Assembly (NCBI GenBank): GCA_017309015.1 | Contig: JAEDAG010000005.1 | Coordinates: forward strand, 135,815 to 172,532 | Direction of reading: 5' to 3' | Origin: Faecalicatena absiana | Lineage (GTDB): Bacteria; Bacillota; Bacilli; Lactobacillales; Lactobacillaceae | Length of the DNA: 36,718 bases | Shown here: in pieces, positions 26,274 to 33,694 of the stretch | How positions within the stretch are numbered: position 1 is the first letter of the stretch | Layout: each line of letters opens with the position of its first letter | The notes under the pieces: model-generated | What the model saw: only the letters and a program-made list of their open reading frames with translations | Database searches by the model: none | Told to the model about the DNA's origin: nothing | Translations under genes and position numbers: made by a program

Positions 26274-28169
26274 ATGCAAGCAGTCAAAGCAGAAGATTTG
26301 TACAACATTGTAAGCTTAGGGAACCTGAGGGTTTCGGGGAAGACGGCGGTTTTCGCCAGAAATCAGGCCAAGGCTGATGGGAGCGGCTACTGGAACTATC
26401 TAGACCTTTATCAAGACGGCACGCTCAAGCGGCTGACGACTTTGGGCGAAGAAAAGAGCTTTGCCTTGGTCGGGCACCAGGTCTACTACGCGAGTTCCGC
26501 GGTCAAGGGCAAGACCTTGCTCTACCAGCAAGGCTTGGGCCAGGCAGCGCCAGTCAAGCTGGCCCTTTTGCCAAAAAATGGCTACCAGGTCGCGGGCAGC
26601 GTGGGCGAGCGCTATCTGCTCTTGTCCAGACGGGCGGATTTGGCGGAGAAGAACCATGACGGCTATCAGGTGATGGACGAGCTGCCGTTTTATTTCAACG
26701 GCCAGGGCTACATTAACAAGCTGCGCGACCGCCTCTACCTGTGGGACCTGGAGAAGGGCGGCTTGACCCGCCTGTTTGCCGATGATCCAAACTTTACCGT
26801 CATGGACTTCTTCGTCTGCGGGGAAAAAATCTACGTCGTTGGGGTCAGCTACAAGACCCGGCGGCCATTTGACGGAGGAATCTACGAACTTGACCCGGCA
26901 ACGCAAGCAGTCAAGGAACTGGTTCCCGCCGGCCAGGTTGAAGTGTCGGCAATTTTTGCCTTAAAGGGGCAGACCTACGTGCTGGCCAACTGTCACCAGG
27001 TGACCGGCTTGAACGAGAATCCAGAGTTCTACCGCCTGACTGATCATGGCCTGGAGCTGGCCGCTCACTGGGACGGTACGGCCCAAAGCGCGATCGCCGG
27101 GGACTGCAGCGTCATCGGCGGCAATGCCAGCGACGTTTACGGGGACAAGTTCTACTTCGTGACGACCCTGACAGATCACGATGAACTGTACGTCTTTGAC
27201 GGTCAGGAAGTTAAGCCGTTTTTTGCAACGGACGGCTTGATCAAGGGCTTCCGGATGGTGGGCGAAGACGAGTTCTACCTGGAGGCCGCTTTTGCCAATG
27301 AGCTCTTGGAATTCTACCATGTCAAAAATGGCCATGCGGAAAAAGTCTCCAGCTACAACGATGCGGCACTGGCTGGCAAGTACGTGGCCAAGGTCAATGA
27401 AGTGGAATATGAGTCAAGCGAAGACGGCGTCCAGCATGGGTGGGTCCTTTTGCCAAAAGATTACGAGCCTGGGAAAAAGTACCCTGCAATCTTGGACGTC
27501 CACGGCGGACCTAGAGCCGTCTACAGCAAGATCTTCTTCCACGAGATGCAGGTTTGGGCCGGGGCCGGCTACTTCGTCTTCTTCTGCAACATCCATGGGT
27601 CAAACGGGCAGGGCAACAAGTACGGCGACCTGCGCGGGCGCTATGGGACGGTTGACTACGACGACTTGATGAAGTTTACTGACGCGGTTTTAGCCAAGTA
27701 CCCGGACATTGACCAGACTCGGATGGGCATCACTGGCGGGTCATACGGCGGCTTTATGACCAATTGGGTGATCGGACACACCGACCGCTTCAAGGCCGCG
27801 GCATCGCAAAGATCGATCGCCAACTGGCTCAGCTTTGAGCACCTGTCTGACATTTCACCGGAATTCTGCGTGGACCAGGTTGGGGCAACAGAAGATGACG
27901 ATCCAGCCAAGGTTTGGTTCCACTCACCGCTCAAGTACGCGAAGAACGTCACGACGCCAACTTTGTTCCTGAACTCGGATGAGGACTACCGGTGTCCGAT
28001 GGCCGAGGGGATGCAGATGTTCCATGCCTTGTTGTCAAATGGAGTGGAAGCCAGAATGACGGTCTTTCATGGCGAAAATCATGAATTGTCTAGAAGCGGG
28101 CGACCAGAGAACCGCCTGCGCCGGCTGCGGGAAATTTCCAACTGGTTTGCCGGGCATTTAGACAAGTAA
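26274..28169 (+). CDS. S9 family peptidase (acyl-aminoacyl / dipeptidyl peptidase type)
   Basis: This 631-residue serine peptidase of the prolyl oligopeptidase clan has an N-terminal propeller-like domain (~residues 1-370) and a C-terminal alpha/beta hydrolase domain. The nucleophile lies in GGSYGGFMTNWV (~residue 487), the catalytic Asp in LNSDEDYRCP (~566), and the His in HGENHELSRSG (~600). No signal peptide, so it works on peptides in the cytoplasm, as usual for proteolytic dairy lactobacilli. GGAGG lies about 9 bases before the ATG. It has its own promoter and terminator. Confidence 0.92.
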   Translation: MQAVKAEDLYNIVSLGNLRVSGKTAVFARNQAKADGSGYWNYLDLYQDGTLKRLTTLGEEKSFALVGHQVYYASSAVKGKTLLYQQGLGQAAPVKLALLPKNGYQVAGSVGERYLLLSRRADLAEKNHDGYQVMDELPFYFNGQGYINKLRDRLYLWDLEKGGLTRLFADDPNFTVMDFFVCGEKIYVVGVSYKTRRPFDGGIYELDPATQAVKELVPAGQVEVSAIFALKGQTYVLANCHQVTGLNENPEFYRLTDHGLELAAHWDGTAQSAIAGDCSVIGGNASDVYGDKFYFVTTLTDHDELYVFDGQEVKPFFATDGLIKGFRMVGEDEFYLEAAFANELLEFYHVKNGHAEKVSSYNDAALAGKYVAKVNEVEYESSEDGVQHGWVLLPKDYEPGKKYPAILDVHGGPRAVYSKIFFHEMQVWAGAGYFVFFCNIHGSNGQGNKYGDLRGRYGTVDYDDLMKFTDAVLAKYPDIDQTRMGITGGSYGGFMTNWVIGHTDRFKAAASQRSIANWLSFEHLSDISPEFCVDQVGATEDDDPAKVWFHSPLKYAKNVTTPTLFLNSDEDYRCPMAEGMQMFHALLSNGVEARMTVFHGENHELSRSGRPENRLRRLREISNWFAGHLDK

Positions 28170-28178
28170 AGGTGAAAC

Positions 28179-28215
28179 AAATAAGACCCTCGAAATTGCT
28201 TCGGGGGTCTTATTT
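28179..28215. terminator. Terminator after the S9 peptidase gene
   Basis: The stem AAATAAGACCC / GGGTCTTATTT encloses CGAA/TTCG pairing. Symmetric, so it could also act on minus-strand transcripts. Confidence 0.85.
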
Positions 28216-28250
28216 GTGCTGGGGATGGAAAAGTCCAATGATTAGTATGC

Positions 28251-28279
28251 AAAAAAATACTTAGCCATGCGGGCTAAGC
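28251..28279 (-). terminator. Terminator of the secreted protein gene
   Basis: On the minus strand, a 7-bp stem CTTAGCC/GGCTAAG (28260-28266 with 28272-28278) is followed by a T7 run, 13 bases after the stop codon. Confidence 0.85.
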
Positions 28280-28291
28280 ATTCTTGCAATC

Positions 28292-28966
28292 TTATTTGTC
28301 GATCTTAACTGGATTCAGGAAGGTATAGCCACCGTAGCAAAACAATACGGAATGACGAGTGATGTAGATCTTGTTCCCTTTAACAATGAATTCCATCTTG
28401 TTTGGATTCAGGCTCAGACCTTTTAGAGTGCTCTTGTTGTCTTTATCTTGAGCCTTGTAAATTTTCTTTGCAACGGTTTTCTTGCTGCCCTTTATCAGAT
28501 CAGTTAACTTCAGCTTCTTGCCAGTCTTGAGAGAATAAGTTTCAGCTTCCGCCCATTCATGTGCGGCTTGGTAGGCTGCGTCAACTCTGTGATAGCCGAC
28601 TGAGAAGTACTTCTTGCCATTGTATACATGGGTACCAGTGTATTCATCCAGCCCGTAAGCCGCTGCTTTATTATAGTTTGGGTACCAACTGGATACGTCT
28701 TTGGCCTCCTCATATCCGTATTTTTTATAGGACTTCAGATCTTTCTTGTAGTGGTTGGCTAATGATTTGTTGATCTTCTTTACCGCGGCCGACTTTCCTT
28801 GCAGAACTGGCTGCTGAAAGTAGAATCTGATCTTTGAGTGCGGGTAGTATTTGGTCTGCTTGTGGGTAACGATCTTGTACTTGGCTTTAGCAGCATGAAC
28901 TGGCGTGGTAAATGAGAGCATCATGCCTGTTGCGGCCAAGGCCGTCATGATTTTGTTGAAACGCAT
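28292..28966 (-). CDS. Secreted protein, DUF4163/DUF3298-like (RsiV/PdaC-type)
   Basis: This is a 224-residue protein. A signal peptide (MRFNKIMTALAATGMMLSFTTPVHAAKA) has a likely cleavage site after HAA. The mature part has a DUF4163-like strand-helix (PVLQGKSAAVKKINKSLANHY) and then FSVGYHRVDAAYQAAHEWAEAETYSLKTGKKLKLTDLI, typical of the DUF3298-type domain of RsiV anti-sigma and PdaC deacetylases. No transmembrane anchor or catalytic NodB domain follows, so it is a stand-alone extracellular module; RsiV modules bind lysozyme, but that is only a possibility here. AGAGGAAG precedes the ATG. Confidence 0.75.
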   Translation of the reverse strand: MRFNKIMTALAATGMMLSFTTPVHAAKAKYKIVTHKQTKYYPHSKIRFYFQQPVLQGKSAAVKKINKSLANHYKKDLKSYKKYGYEEAKDVSSWYPNYNKAAAYGLDEYTGTHVYNGKKYFSVGYHRVDAAYQAAHEWAEAETYSLKTGKKLKLTDLIKGSKKTVAKKIYKAQDKDNKSTLKGLSLNPNKMEFIVKGNKIYITRHSVLFCYGGYTFLNPVKIDK

Positions 28967-29212
28967 TTTTCTTCCTCTGTTCTATTTATTCTGACTATAT
29001 ACACTTTTCACTGTTCAATTTACTATCGAATTTGGTCTGGAACAAGTATTTCTTGCTGATGGAAAGACCGTCATTAGGGCTTAACGACTATCAAAAGTCA
29101 ACAGGGGAGCTGATTGCTGATTTCTCATAAACTGCTGCTCAAAGCATTCTGCCAGTTGACATATCCGCTTTTTGGGCGATCCTTTTGAGTTCTAGATGAA
29201 TATATGATCATA
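28967..29212. other. Intergenic region without a gene
   Basis: It holds the leader of the secreted protein gene (minus strand, TATAGT-like box near 28995) and AT-rich sequence of no recognised content. I see no conserved RNA or coding frame. Confidence 0.5.
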
Positions 29213-29264
29213 AAAATACCCCACAATCGTTAGACGTCTATGTCAAACAATTGCAGGGTACTTC
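29213..29264 (-). terminator. Terminator of the rpn operon
   Basis: On the minus strand GTACCCTGCAAT...ATTGTGGGGTAT forms an interrupted long stem followed by five Ts, about 20 bases after the stop of the 68-aa gene. Confidence 0.75.
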
Positions 29265-29285
29265 AGATTTTGTTTGCTTTGCTGC

Positions 29286-29492
29286 TTACTTGTTCTTGAG
29301 CAGGTCTCTGTACATAGGCCGGTCTGCCTCGGGGATGCCCAGGAGGTCCATAGCTTTGTCCGGAGTTAGATTGGTAGTGTGTAGAATGTTGAACAAGTAG
29401 TCTTTGGTTACCTTCTTAGTCACTTCTTCAGTGTTTTCCTTCTTTGCCTGGTCAATCTTGACCTGGATAAATTGTGGCAGTACTTCAGTCAT
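29286..29492 (-). CDS. Stand-alone copy of the Rpn C-terminal segment, 68 aa (possible antitoxin)
   Basis: The product (MTEVLPQFIQVKIDQAKKE... to LLKNK) is a duplicate of the last ~93 residues of the upstream Rpn protein, with fewer EVTKKVTN repeats. The ATG at 29492 has the site AGGTGA 5 bases upstream; the Rpn stop lies inside its first codons (ATGACTGA), so translation is coupled. In E. coli, Rpn nucleases are neutralised by a short protein made from an internal start in the same gene. Here the short form exists as a separate gene, and the same internal start also exists in the long gene. An inhibitory role is inference from this likeness. Confidence 0.75.
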   Translation of the reverse strand: MTEVLPQFIQVKIDQAKKENTEEVTKKVTKDYLFNILHTTNLTPDKAMDLLGIPEADRPMYRDLLKNK

Positions 29493-29766
29493 GGTAGTCA
29501 CCTGCTTTTTTGAGCAGTTCCTTGTACATAGGCCGGTCTGCCGCGGGGATGCCCAAGAGGTCCATAGCTTTGTCCGGAGTTAGATTGGTAGTGTGTAGAA
29601 TGTTGAACAAGTAGTCTTTAGTCACGTTTTCAGTGGTTTTTCTAGTCACCTCGTTGGTCACTTTCTTAGTCACCTCATTGGTCACTTTCTTAGTCACTTC
29701 TTCAGCGGTTTCCTTCTTTGCCCGGTCAATCTTGACCTGAATAAATTGTGGCAGTACTTCAGTCAT
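29485..29766 (-). CDS. Possible internally initiated Rpn C-terminal protein, 93 aa
   Basis: Same frame as the Rpn gene, from an ATG (MTEVLPQFIQVKID...) with the Shine-Dalgarno GAGGTGA 6 bases upstream. The same site and start words (AGGTGACTACCATG) precede the separate 68-aa copy, so the signal was kept in both places. In E. coli such intragenic products inhibit the full-length nuclease. Confidence 0.5.
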   Translation of the reverse strand: MTEVLPQFIQVKIDRAKKETAEEVTKKVTNEVTKKVTNEVTRKTTENVTKDYLFNILHTTNLTPDKAMDLLGIPAADRPMYKELLKKAGDYHD

Positions 29767-30498
29767 GGTAGTCACCTCGTTCTTATCTTTTTCTTTCAAT
29801 TGTCTGATTAACTCGTCATAAGCATGAGTGCCTGACAAGGAATTCATCATATCCAAAAGAAGCATGATATCTTCGACCGACAGTTTCTTGGCGCTCGGGT
29901 GGTATTCTTCACCAGCATTGGTCTGGATAAAATATTCCGCCAGACAGAAGAAGGCGCTCTTGAACCGCTGTTCCAGTTCTGGTGCTGACAAGTCACTGAT
30001 CCGGTAAAAAGCCTTGATCTCATAATCACTGATCAGCTGCCGCATTTCCTTGGGCAACTTCTGCAGCTCAATGTTTCCCAGCAAGTTCCGGCTGTAGTTC
30101 CAAGCTTCTTTCCCGTAGTATACCACCAGCGTAAGCACGGGGTAGAGCGTTTTGCTCTTGGTGAGCTGGTAGCGGTAGGCTGCGGCATCATAGTTCATCA
30201 CCCGCGCCGGCATGTGCTTGTCCGGCCTGGTCTGGTTCTCAATTCCGACCAGCAAGATGACGATCTTCTTATCGCCAATTGTCAGCAGCTTGGCCACGTC
30301 CCGGTCCTGGCCATGAATTTCTCCGTTGGCCTTGTAGTAGCTGGTCGTGTTCGTATCCGTCAGCATGTCCGGCTTGATAACCTGCTGGCCATTAAAGATA
30401 AAGCCGTTCAACACGTCAGCAAAGATCTCGTTCTTGTCCAGCATGACCTTTTGGACGATGTCCTTGCTGCCGCGGACTGTTAGGGTTGATTTTGACAT
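29485..30498 (-). CDS. Rpn/YhgA-type PD-(D/E)XK nuclease (transposase_31 family)
   Basis: This is a 337-residue protein. The N-terminal nuclease domain shows DKNEIFADVLNGFIF, the core GDKKIVILLVGIENQTRPDKHMPARVMNYDAAAYRYQL (Asp, then E-x-Q; ~residues 96-130) and LYPVLTLVVYYG, the typical Rpn arrangement. A helical middle and a C-terminal segment with heptad/octad repeats (EVTKKVTN) follow. Rpn proteins are DNA endonucleases linked to recombination and phage defence. The start ATG has GGAGGAAAA upstream. An internal ATG at 29766 with GAGGTGA 6 bases upstream could yield a 93-residue C-terminal protein. Confidence 0.88.
   Translation of the reverse strand: MSKSTLTVRGSKDIVQKVMLDKNEIFADVLNGFIFNGQQVIKPDMLTDTNTTSYYKANGEIHGQDRDVAKLLTIGDKKIVILLVGIENQTRPDKHMPARVMNYDAAAYRYQLTKSKTLYPVLTLVVYYGKEAWNYSRNLLGNIELQKLPKEMRQLISDYEIKAFYRISDLSAPELEQRFKSAFFCLAEYFIQTNAGEEYHPSAKKLSVEDIMLLLDMMNSLSGTHAYDELIRQLKEKDKNEVTTMTEVLPQFIQVKIDRAKKETAEEVTKKVTNEVTKKVTNEVTRKTTENVTKDYLFNILHTTNLTPDKAMDLLGIPAADRPMYKELLKKAGDYHD
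29643..29714 (-). repeat. 24-bp tandem repeats in the rpn C-terminal region
   Basis: Two almost identical 24-nt units (29643-29666, 29667-29690) and a degenerate third encode EVTKKVTN octads. The stand-alone copy has only one unit, so repeat number varies between the two genes. Confidence 0.8.
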
Positions 30499-30513
30499 TT
30501 TTCCTCCATTCTA

Positions 30514-30566
30514 GAAGGGATTTTTCCCCTTCAATAAGTAATACACGGAAAAACGTCAAAATTTTT
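30514..30566 (-). promoter_or_regulatory. Leader and promoter region of rpn
   Basis: TTGACG near 30554-30559 (minus strand) with TATTGA 17 bases downstream is a fair promoter. Between it and the start is a hairpin GAAGGGGAAAAATCCCTTC (30514-30532), 6-bp arms, about 7 bases before the GGAGG site, perhaps affecting translation. Confidence 0.4.
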
Positions 30567-30699
30567 TCCTTTATCAAAATTATAAGGGCTTTGCCAGCAG
30601 AAAGAAGCCGAATTGATGTCAAAGTGGTATTGATCTGCCGCATTTGACTTAGAAATCTGTTTGAAGAACATGATAGCTGTGGTGTCCTTGAGAAGACCA

Positions 30700-31475
30700 C
30701 CGGACCTCTATTACAAGTATCCAGACTATGACCTTGTCGACTATTTTATGACTGAAGCGGTAAAGACGACCACTGGATGACTGATTATGTTGTCCAGGCG
30801 TGGAAGATGGTTACCGGCTTTGGGGTCAACCCATTCCCGCGGATCCACTTTGTCCGGTCTGATTATTCCTTGGGTGGCCCTGACTTAGTGGCGACGATAA
30901 AGCGTAAGCTTGATGAAGTTGGAGTAGAAATTCTGGTCAACACCCCGGCGCAGAAGCTGGAAGTTGAAGCTGGGCGGGTAGTTGGCGCCTGGTTTAAGCA
31001 AGATGGGGAAGACCTTCTGATCCATGCTAAAGATGTGATTATTGCGGCAGGTGGTTTTGGCCACAATCCAGACCTGCTGAAAAAGTATGTTCCAGTCATG
31101 GCTAATTACACTGACCGGACCTACACCGGTGAAGGCAATACCGGCGATGGGATCAAGATGGCGATTGAAGCCGGCGACCAACTGTATGAAGACCCATGGG
31201 TTTTAGGCAATGGGATTGGTGCCAAGGTTGAGGGGACTTACATGCTGTCTTTTGACCGGGCTAAGATGTATGTCAACGCCAAGGGCAACCGCTTTATGAA
31301 CGAATCGATCCACTACTCACAAGTTACCAACCGGGTCCTGGCTGAAGGTCGCAGCTGGATTTTTGTTGATTCATGGGAGGAAAACGAAGAATTCGACAAA
31401 AAACTGCAGACTGGTGAATCATACGGGGAAGTTGTTGAAGCAGCAACTATTGATCACAATGAAGGTATTCGCTGA
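30700..31475 (+). pseudogene. Fumarate reductase/flavocytochrome c-like FAD protein, broken fragment
   Basis: The fragment reads PDLYYKYPDYDLVDYFMTEA in one frame, then after a one-base loss near 30758 continues as GKDDHWMTDYVVQAWKMV through GGFGHNPDLLKKYVP and TGEGNTGDGIKMAIEAGD to VEAATIDHNEG. These are segments of the FAD-binding/substrate domain of fumarate-reductase-type flavoproteins. The N-terminal dinucleotide-binding fold and the C-terminal catalytic end are missing, so it is truncated at both ends and frameshifted. The end at ~31475 leads into unrelated sequence and an IS-type palindrome. Confidence 0.8.
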
Positions 31476-31578
31476 AGCCTGTAAGGAAATCCCATGCTTT
31501 GGTGCCTTTTCGTGACCCGTGGTGGTATAGAACAATCGGCGTCCTGGTATGCTTGCCTGACAAGAAAGTCCAGACATA
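31476..31578. other. Junk junction after the flavoprotein fragment
   Basis: A short open stretch (frame with RDPWWYRTIGVLVCLPDKK, near 31510-31570) is not recognised and lacks a start. Probably another gene fragment brought together by deletion. Confidence 0.4.
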
Positions 31579-31624
31579 TGATATGACCCCTGAAATTAGT
31601 GTCCTAATTTCGGGGGTCATATCA
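31579..31624. repeat. Palindrome, copy B of the IS left end
   Basis: 21-bp arms starting TGATATGACCCC and ending GGGGTCATATCA, with loop TGTC and one G-T mismatch. The central 30 bases match the palindrome at 25150-25187. No transposase sequence lies next to it, so it is a solo end or a hairpin spread on its own. Confidence 0.85.
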
Positions 31625-31678
31625 AATTAATTTTGCCGCAATTTGCAAAAATTGGAAAGAAGATGTGCTGAGCGCAAA

Positions 31679-31708
31679 AATGCATCCCTTGTGGCCAAAC
31701 ATTTGGCC
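31679..31708 (+). repeat. AATGCATCCC stem-loop, copy 1
   Basis: AATGCATCCCTTGT followed by GGCCAAACATTTGGCC, a 7-bp stem with a 2-base loop. Copies 2 (31780-31807) and 3 (33120-33148, opposite strand) share the leading word but have different stem bases that still pair. Confidence 0.6.
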
Positions 31709-31779
31709 GAATCTTTGCCTGAGGCTTTGCCCGAAAAATGCGTTGTCGAGGTAGGCCTTGTGTGCCAAGGATCTAACCA

Positions 31780-31807
31780 AATGCATCCCCAGCGCGCAAA
31801 TATTGCG
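31780..31807 (+). repeat. AATGCATCCC stem-loop, copy 2
   Basis: AATGCATCCCC, then CGCAA-ATA-TTGCG. Confidence 0.55.
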
Positions 31808-31887
31808 TGACATGGGAATGCATCAATCAGAGCCTAAGGATTGGAAAGCATATGCCAAGAAGCATCTGCTTCCCTATTATTAATTTA

Positions 31888-31920
31888 TTCTTGCAATTGG
31901 CGGCAATTAACGGGCAAGAA
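31888..31920 (-). terminator. Hairpin after the nuclease-like gene
   Basis: TTCTTGC (31888-31894) pairs with GCAAGAA (31914-31920), with inner AATTG/CAATT pairing. It lies 8 bases past the stop codon of the minus-strand gene, but the T run is poor. Confidence 0.45.
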
Positions 31921-31928
31921 AAAGCTTG

Positions 31929-32996
31929 CTAAAATTGAGGCATTCCGTTGCCATAGCCAATTACATCATTCTGAAGCCATTGCACGCATTCAGGAGATAC
32001 CTGATCCGTACTGAGGCGATATATCGTATTAGTTCGTGGATTGAACAAAGCAAGAAACTTCACCTTTTGAAATTCCGGGTGAATCGATTTCAATCCCATC
32101 TGCCAGTACACCAGCAGCTGCAGAAGCTGGCGATTGTTTGGTTCCTTAATCGAAACTTTGAAGTCCCAGAGCGTATTTTCTGTAAGATAGTCTCCGTCAC
32201 CTGAAGCAATTATTCCAGTATAGCCACCTTGAAATGTAATCTCAGCAGCGACTAGTGGCTCATAATTTTCAAACAGTTTAATGCCTCTGTGTACCATCTC
32301 ATCAATATTATGACTGGTTACCGGAAGGCATGTACGATCACTGATCCATGGAACTACTGTACCATCCTTAAAATGAAATGGCGTGCCAGTGCCTGCTCTA
32401 TAAAGCGAGTCACAAGTTACCAAGGCCAATGCAGGATAGGCAGCTAAACGAATCCAGTCTGCGCTTCCGGATTCGTGTAATTCATCAACCTCATTCAGCA
32501 GCTGATAAAAAGTTTCAAAATACTGTTCTTCGCACATATATATTGAATTTACAAAGCCCAAACAAGCAATATCAAATGTCTTTGCAGCATTCTCACCGGT
32601 TAATGCCATTCTAGTCAAATAATCTACTGCCATGCCAGTCAGGCTAGCTGGAACTCCCTCATCTTCTTCAGCATGCAAATCAAGGGGATTCACTGGATGC
32701 AGCTGAATCTTCTCCATCTCACGCCAACTTGGATGTGGACTCGAACTTAAATGAATTGTCCTAACACGGGTAGTGACTGAGACACCAACGTCTGGCTGAT
32801 GTCGATCATGCTTGCTGTGTGCTGCAGCAAAAAGGAGAGCCGTTTTGCGTTTTCCAATTTTATGCGGCTTCGGCTTAAGATTAGCTTGACGTCTTCTCTC
32901 CATTTCTAGCTGTAATTGCGCTTTGATCTCTTTTTCTTTCTTCTCGCGTCTAGCCTCTAAGAGCTTACCTCTCTGGCGTCTGCTTCTTCTTGACAT
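31929..32996 (-). CDS. Unrecognised protein with RecB/Cas4-like PD-(D/E)XK nuclease signature, 355 aa
   Basis: I do not recognise the family as a whole. The first ~55 residues are extremely basic (SRRSRRQRGKLLEARREKKEKE...), suited to nucleic-acid binding. The C-terminal part shows GIIASGDGDYL (~262-271), LWDFKVS (~276-282) and QLLQLLVYWQMG (~290-301): the spacing of an acidic residue, D-x-K and Q-x3-Y motif is that of RecB-like nucleases. The ATG at 32996 has GAGGTGA 6 bases upstream; an ATG two codons earlier is too close to it. It follows two small ORFs on the same strand and probably forms an operon with them. Confidence 0.75.
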   Translation of the reverse strand: MSRRSRRQRGKLLEARREKKEKEIKAQLQLEMERRRQANLKPKPHKIGKRKTALLFAAAHSKHDRHQPDVGVSVTTRVRTIHLSSSPHPSWREMEKIQLHPVNPLDLHAEEDEGVPASLTGMAVDYLTRMALTGENAAKTFDIACLGFVNSIYMCEEQYFETFYQLLNEVDELHESGSADWIRLAAYPALALVTCDSLYRAGTGTPFHFKDGTVVPWISDRTCLPVTSHNIDEMVHRGIKLFENYEPLVAAEITFQGGYTGIIASGDGDYLTENTLWDFKVSIKEPNNRQLLQLLVYWQMGLKSIHPEFQKVKFLALFNPRTNTIYRLSTDQVSPECVQWLQNDVIGYGNGMPQF

Positions 32997-33026
32997 ATAC
33001 ATTCACCTCATGTTGCCAATATTCCG

Positions 33027-33041
33027 TGTGCGTTAGCACAT
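33027..33041 (-). promoter_or_regulatory. Inverted repeat in the nuclease-like gene leader
   Basis: TGTGC-TAAC-GCACA on the minus strand, about 20 bases upstream of the Shine-Dalgarno. Confidence 0.35.
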
Positions 33042-33119
33042 GTAGCTTAATTTGCTCTAGGCCATTTGCCTATGCTGGTGCTGGCTTTGGACTCTAGCTG
33101 AATGCCTCACCGTATCCTA

Positions 33120-33148
33120 TACGCAATTTGCGTACAAGGGGATGCATT
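33120..33148 (-). repeat. AATGCATCCC stem-loop, copy 3
   Basis: On the minus strand AATGCATCCCCTTGT is followed by TACGCAAATTGCGTA, a 15-nt perfect palindrome with a one-base centre. It sits just after the stop of the 129-aa gene and may be a processing or attenuation site before the nuclease-like gene. Confidence 0.6.
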
Positions 33149-33151
33149 ACT

Positions 33152-33541
33152 TTAGGCTTGGCTTGCTTCATGCTGCTCTTTTAGAATCTTGAGCAGCAGA
33201 CGTGCTGGCATTCTTTTCCTTAAAAACATTGGATATTCTTCTGCAACCTTTTGGTCAAAGTCAGCAATGGTTGGCGCGTCGTCATTTCCGTCCAGATCCT
33301 CATCCGTGTAGAAGAAATCACCGTAAACGTCTTCGCCGTCTGGCAATGGCGCGTAGTACTCCCAGACTATAAGCATCTTGTTATTAAGAAGTTCATATTC
33401 GCTGATGTCTTGTTCAAGCTCTTCGATGAGGTCCGTGTACGACAATTCTTCAGGGCCATAGTCATCGCCCTCATCGACTGGAAGGTATTCATCTGATGGC
33501 GGACAGGTGCTGTCCGTCTCATTTCCTACCGCTTCAGCCAT
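33152..33541 (-). CDS. Unrecognised acidic protein, 129 aa
   Basis: Strongly acidic, with runs of Asp/Glu throughout (VDEGDDYGPEELSYTDLIEELEQDISEYELL; EDLDGNDDAPTIADFDQ), and a basic C-terminal end (FLRKRMPARLLLKILKEQHE). No homologue comes to mind. The start ATG overlaps the end of the 43-aa ORF, with AGGAAG about 11 bases upstream. An acidic partner beside a protein with a basic N-terminus suggests binding between them, for instance as inhibitor or chaperone; this is conjecture. Confidence 0.65.
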   Translation of the reverse strand: MAEAVGNETDSTCPPSDEYLPVDEGDDYGPEELSYTDLIEELEQDISEYELLNNKMLIVWEYYAPLPDGEDVYGDFFYTDEDLDGNDDAPTIADFDQKVAEEYPMFLRKRMPARLLLKILKEQHEASQA

Positions 33542-33657
33542 TCTGCGAACATCTTCCTGCGTGACTTCTTGGCCATCAAATACTGTCTAAGAACTGGAAA
33601 GTAGATGCCAAGAAGCATCTGCTTTTCATCATCAATCTTTTTGAAATCTGTTTCCAT
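33526..33657 (-). CDS. Small basic ORF, 43 aa, overlapping the acidic gene
   Basis: METDFKKIDDEKQMLLGIYF, ending in MAKKSRRKMFAEWLKR, is preceded by AAAAGGA 8-9 bases before the ATG. It overlaps the 129-aa gene by 16 bases in another frame. A decayed partial copy lies at about 31827-31880. A promoter with extended -10 is just upstream. Function unknown. Confidence 0.55.
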   Translation of the reverse strand: METDFKKIDDEKQMLLGIYFPVLRQYLMAKKSRRKMFAEWLKR

Positions 33658-33694
33658 TTTTGGCCATCCTTTTCCTTTTGCTTTGTTTGCCTAA

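Larger units (their letters stand above)
31625..31928. other. Gene-free stretch with repeated stem-loops and a decayed duplicate
   Basis: Two copies of AATGCATCCC followed by a small hairpin occur at 31679 and 31780. Bases ~31827-31880 (read on the minus strand) are a decayed partial copy of the 43-aa gene at 33526-33657. A hairpin at 31888-31920 follows. A 63-codon frame here is not convincing as a gene. Confidence 0.6.

Noticed and set aside
31622..31813. 63-codon minus-strand frame
   Set aside because: It spans the stem-loop repeats and has no ribosome site; composition is not protein-like.
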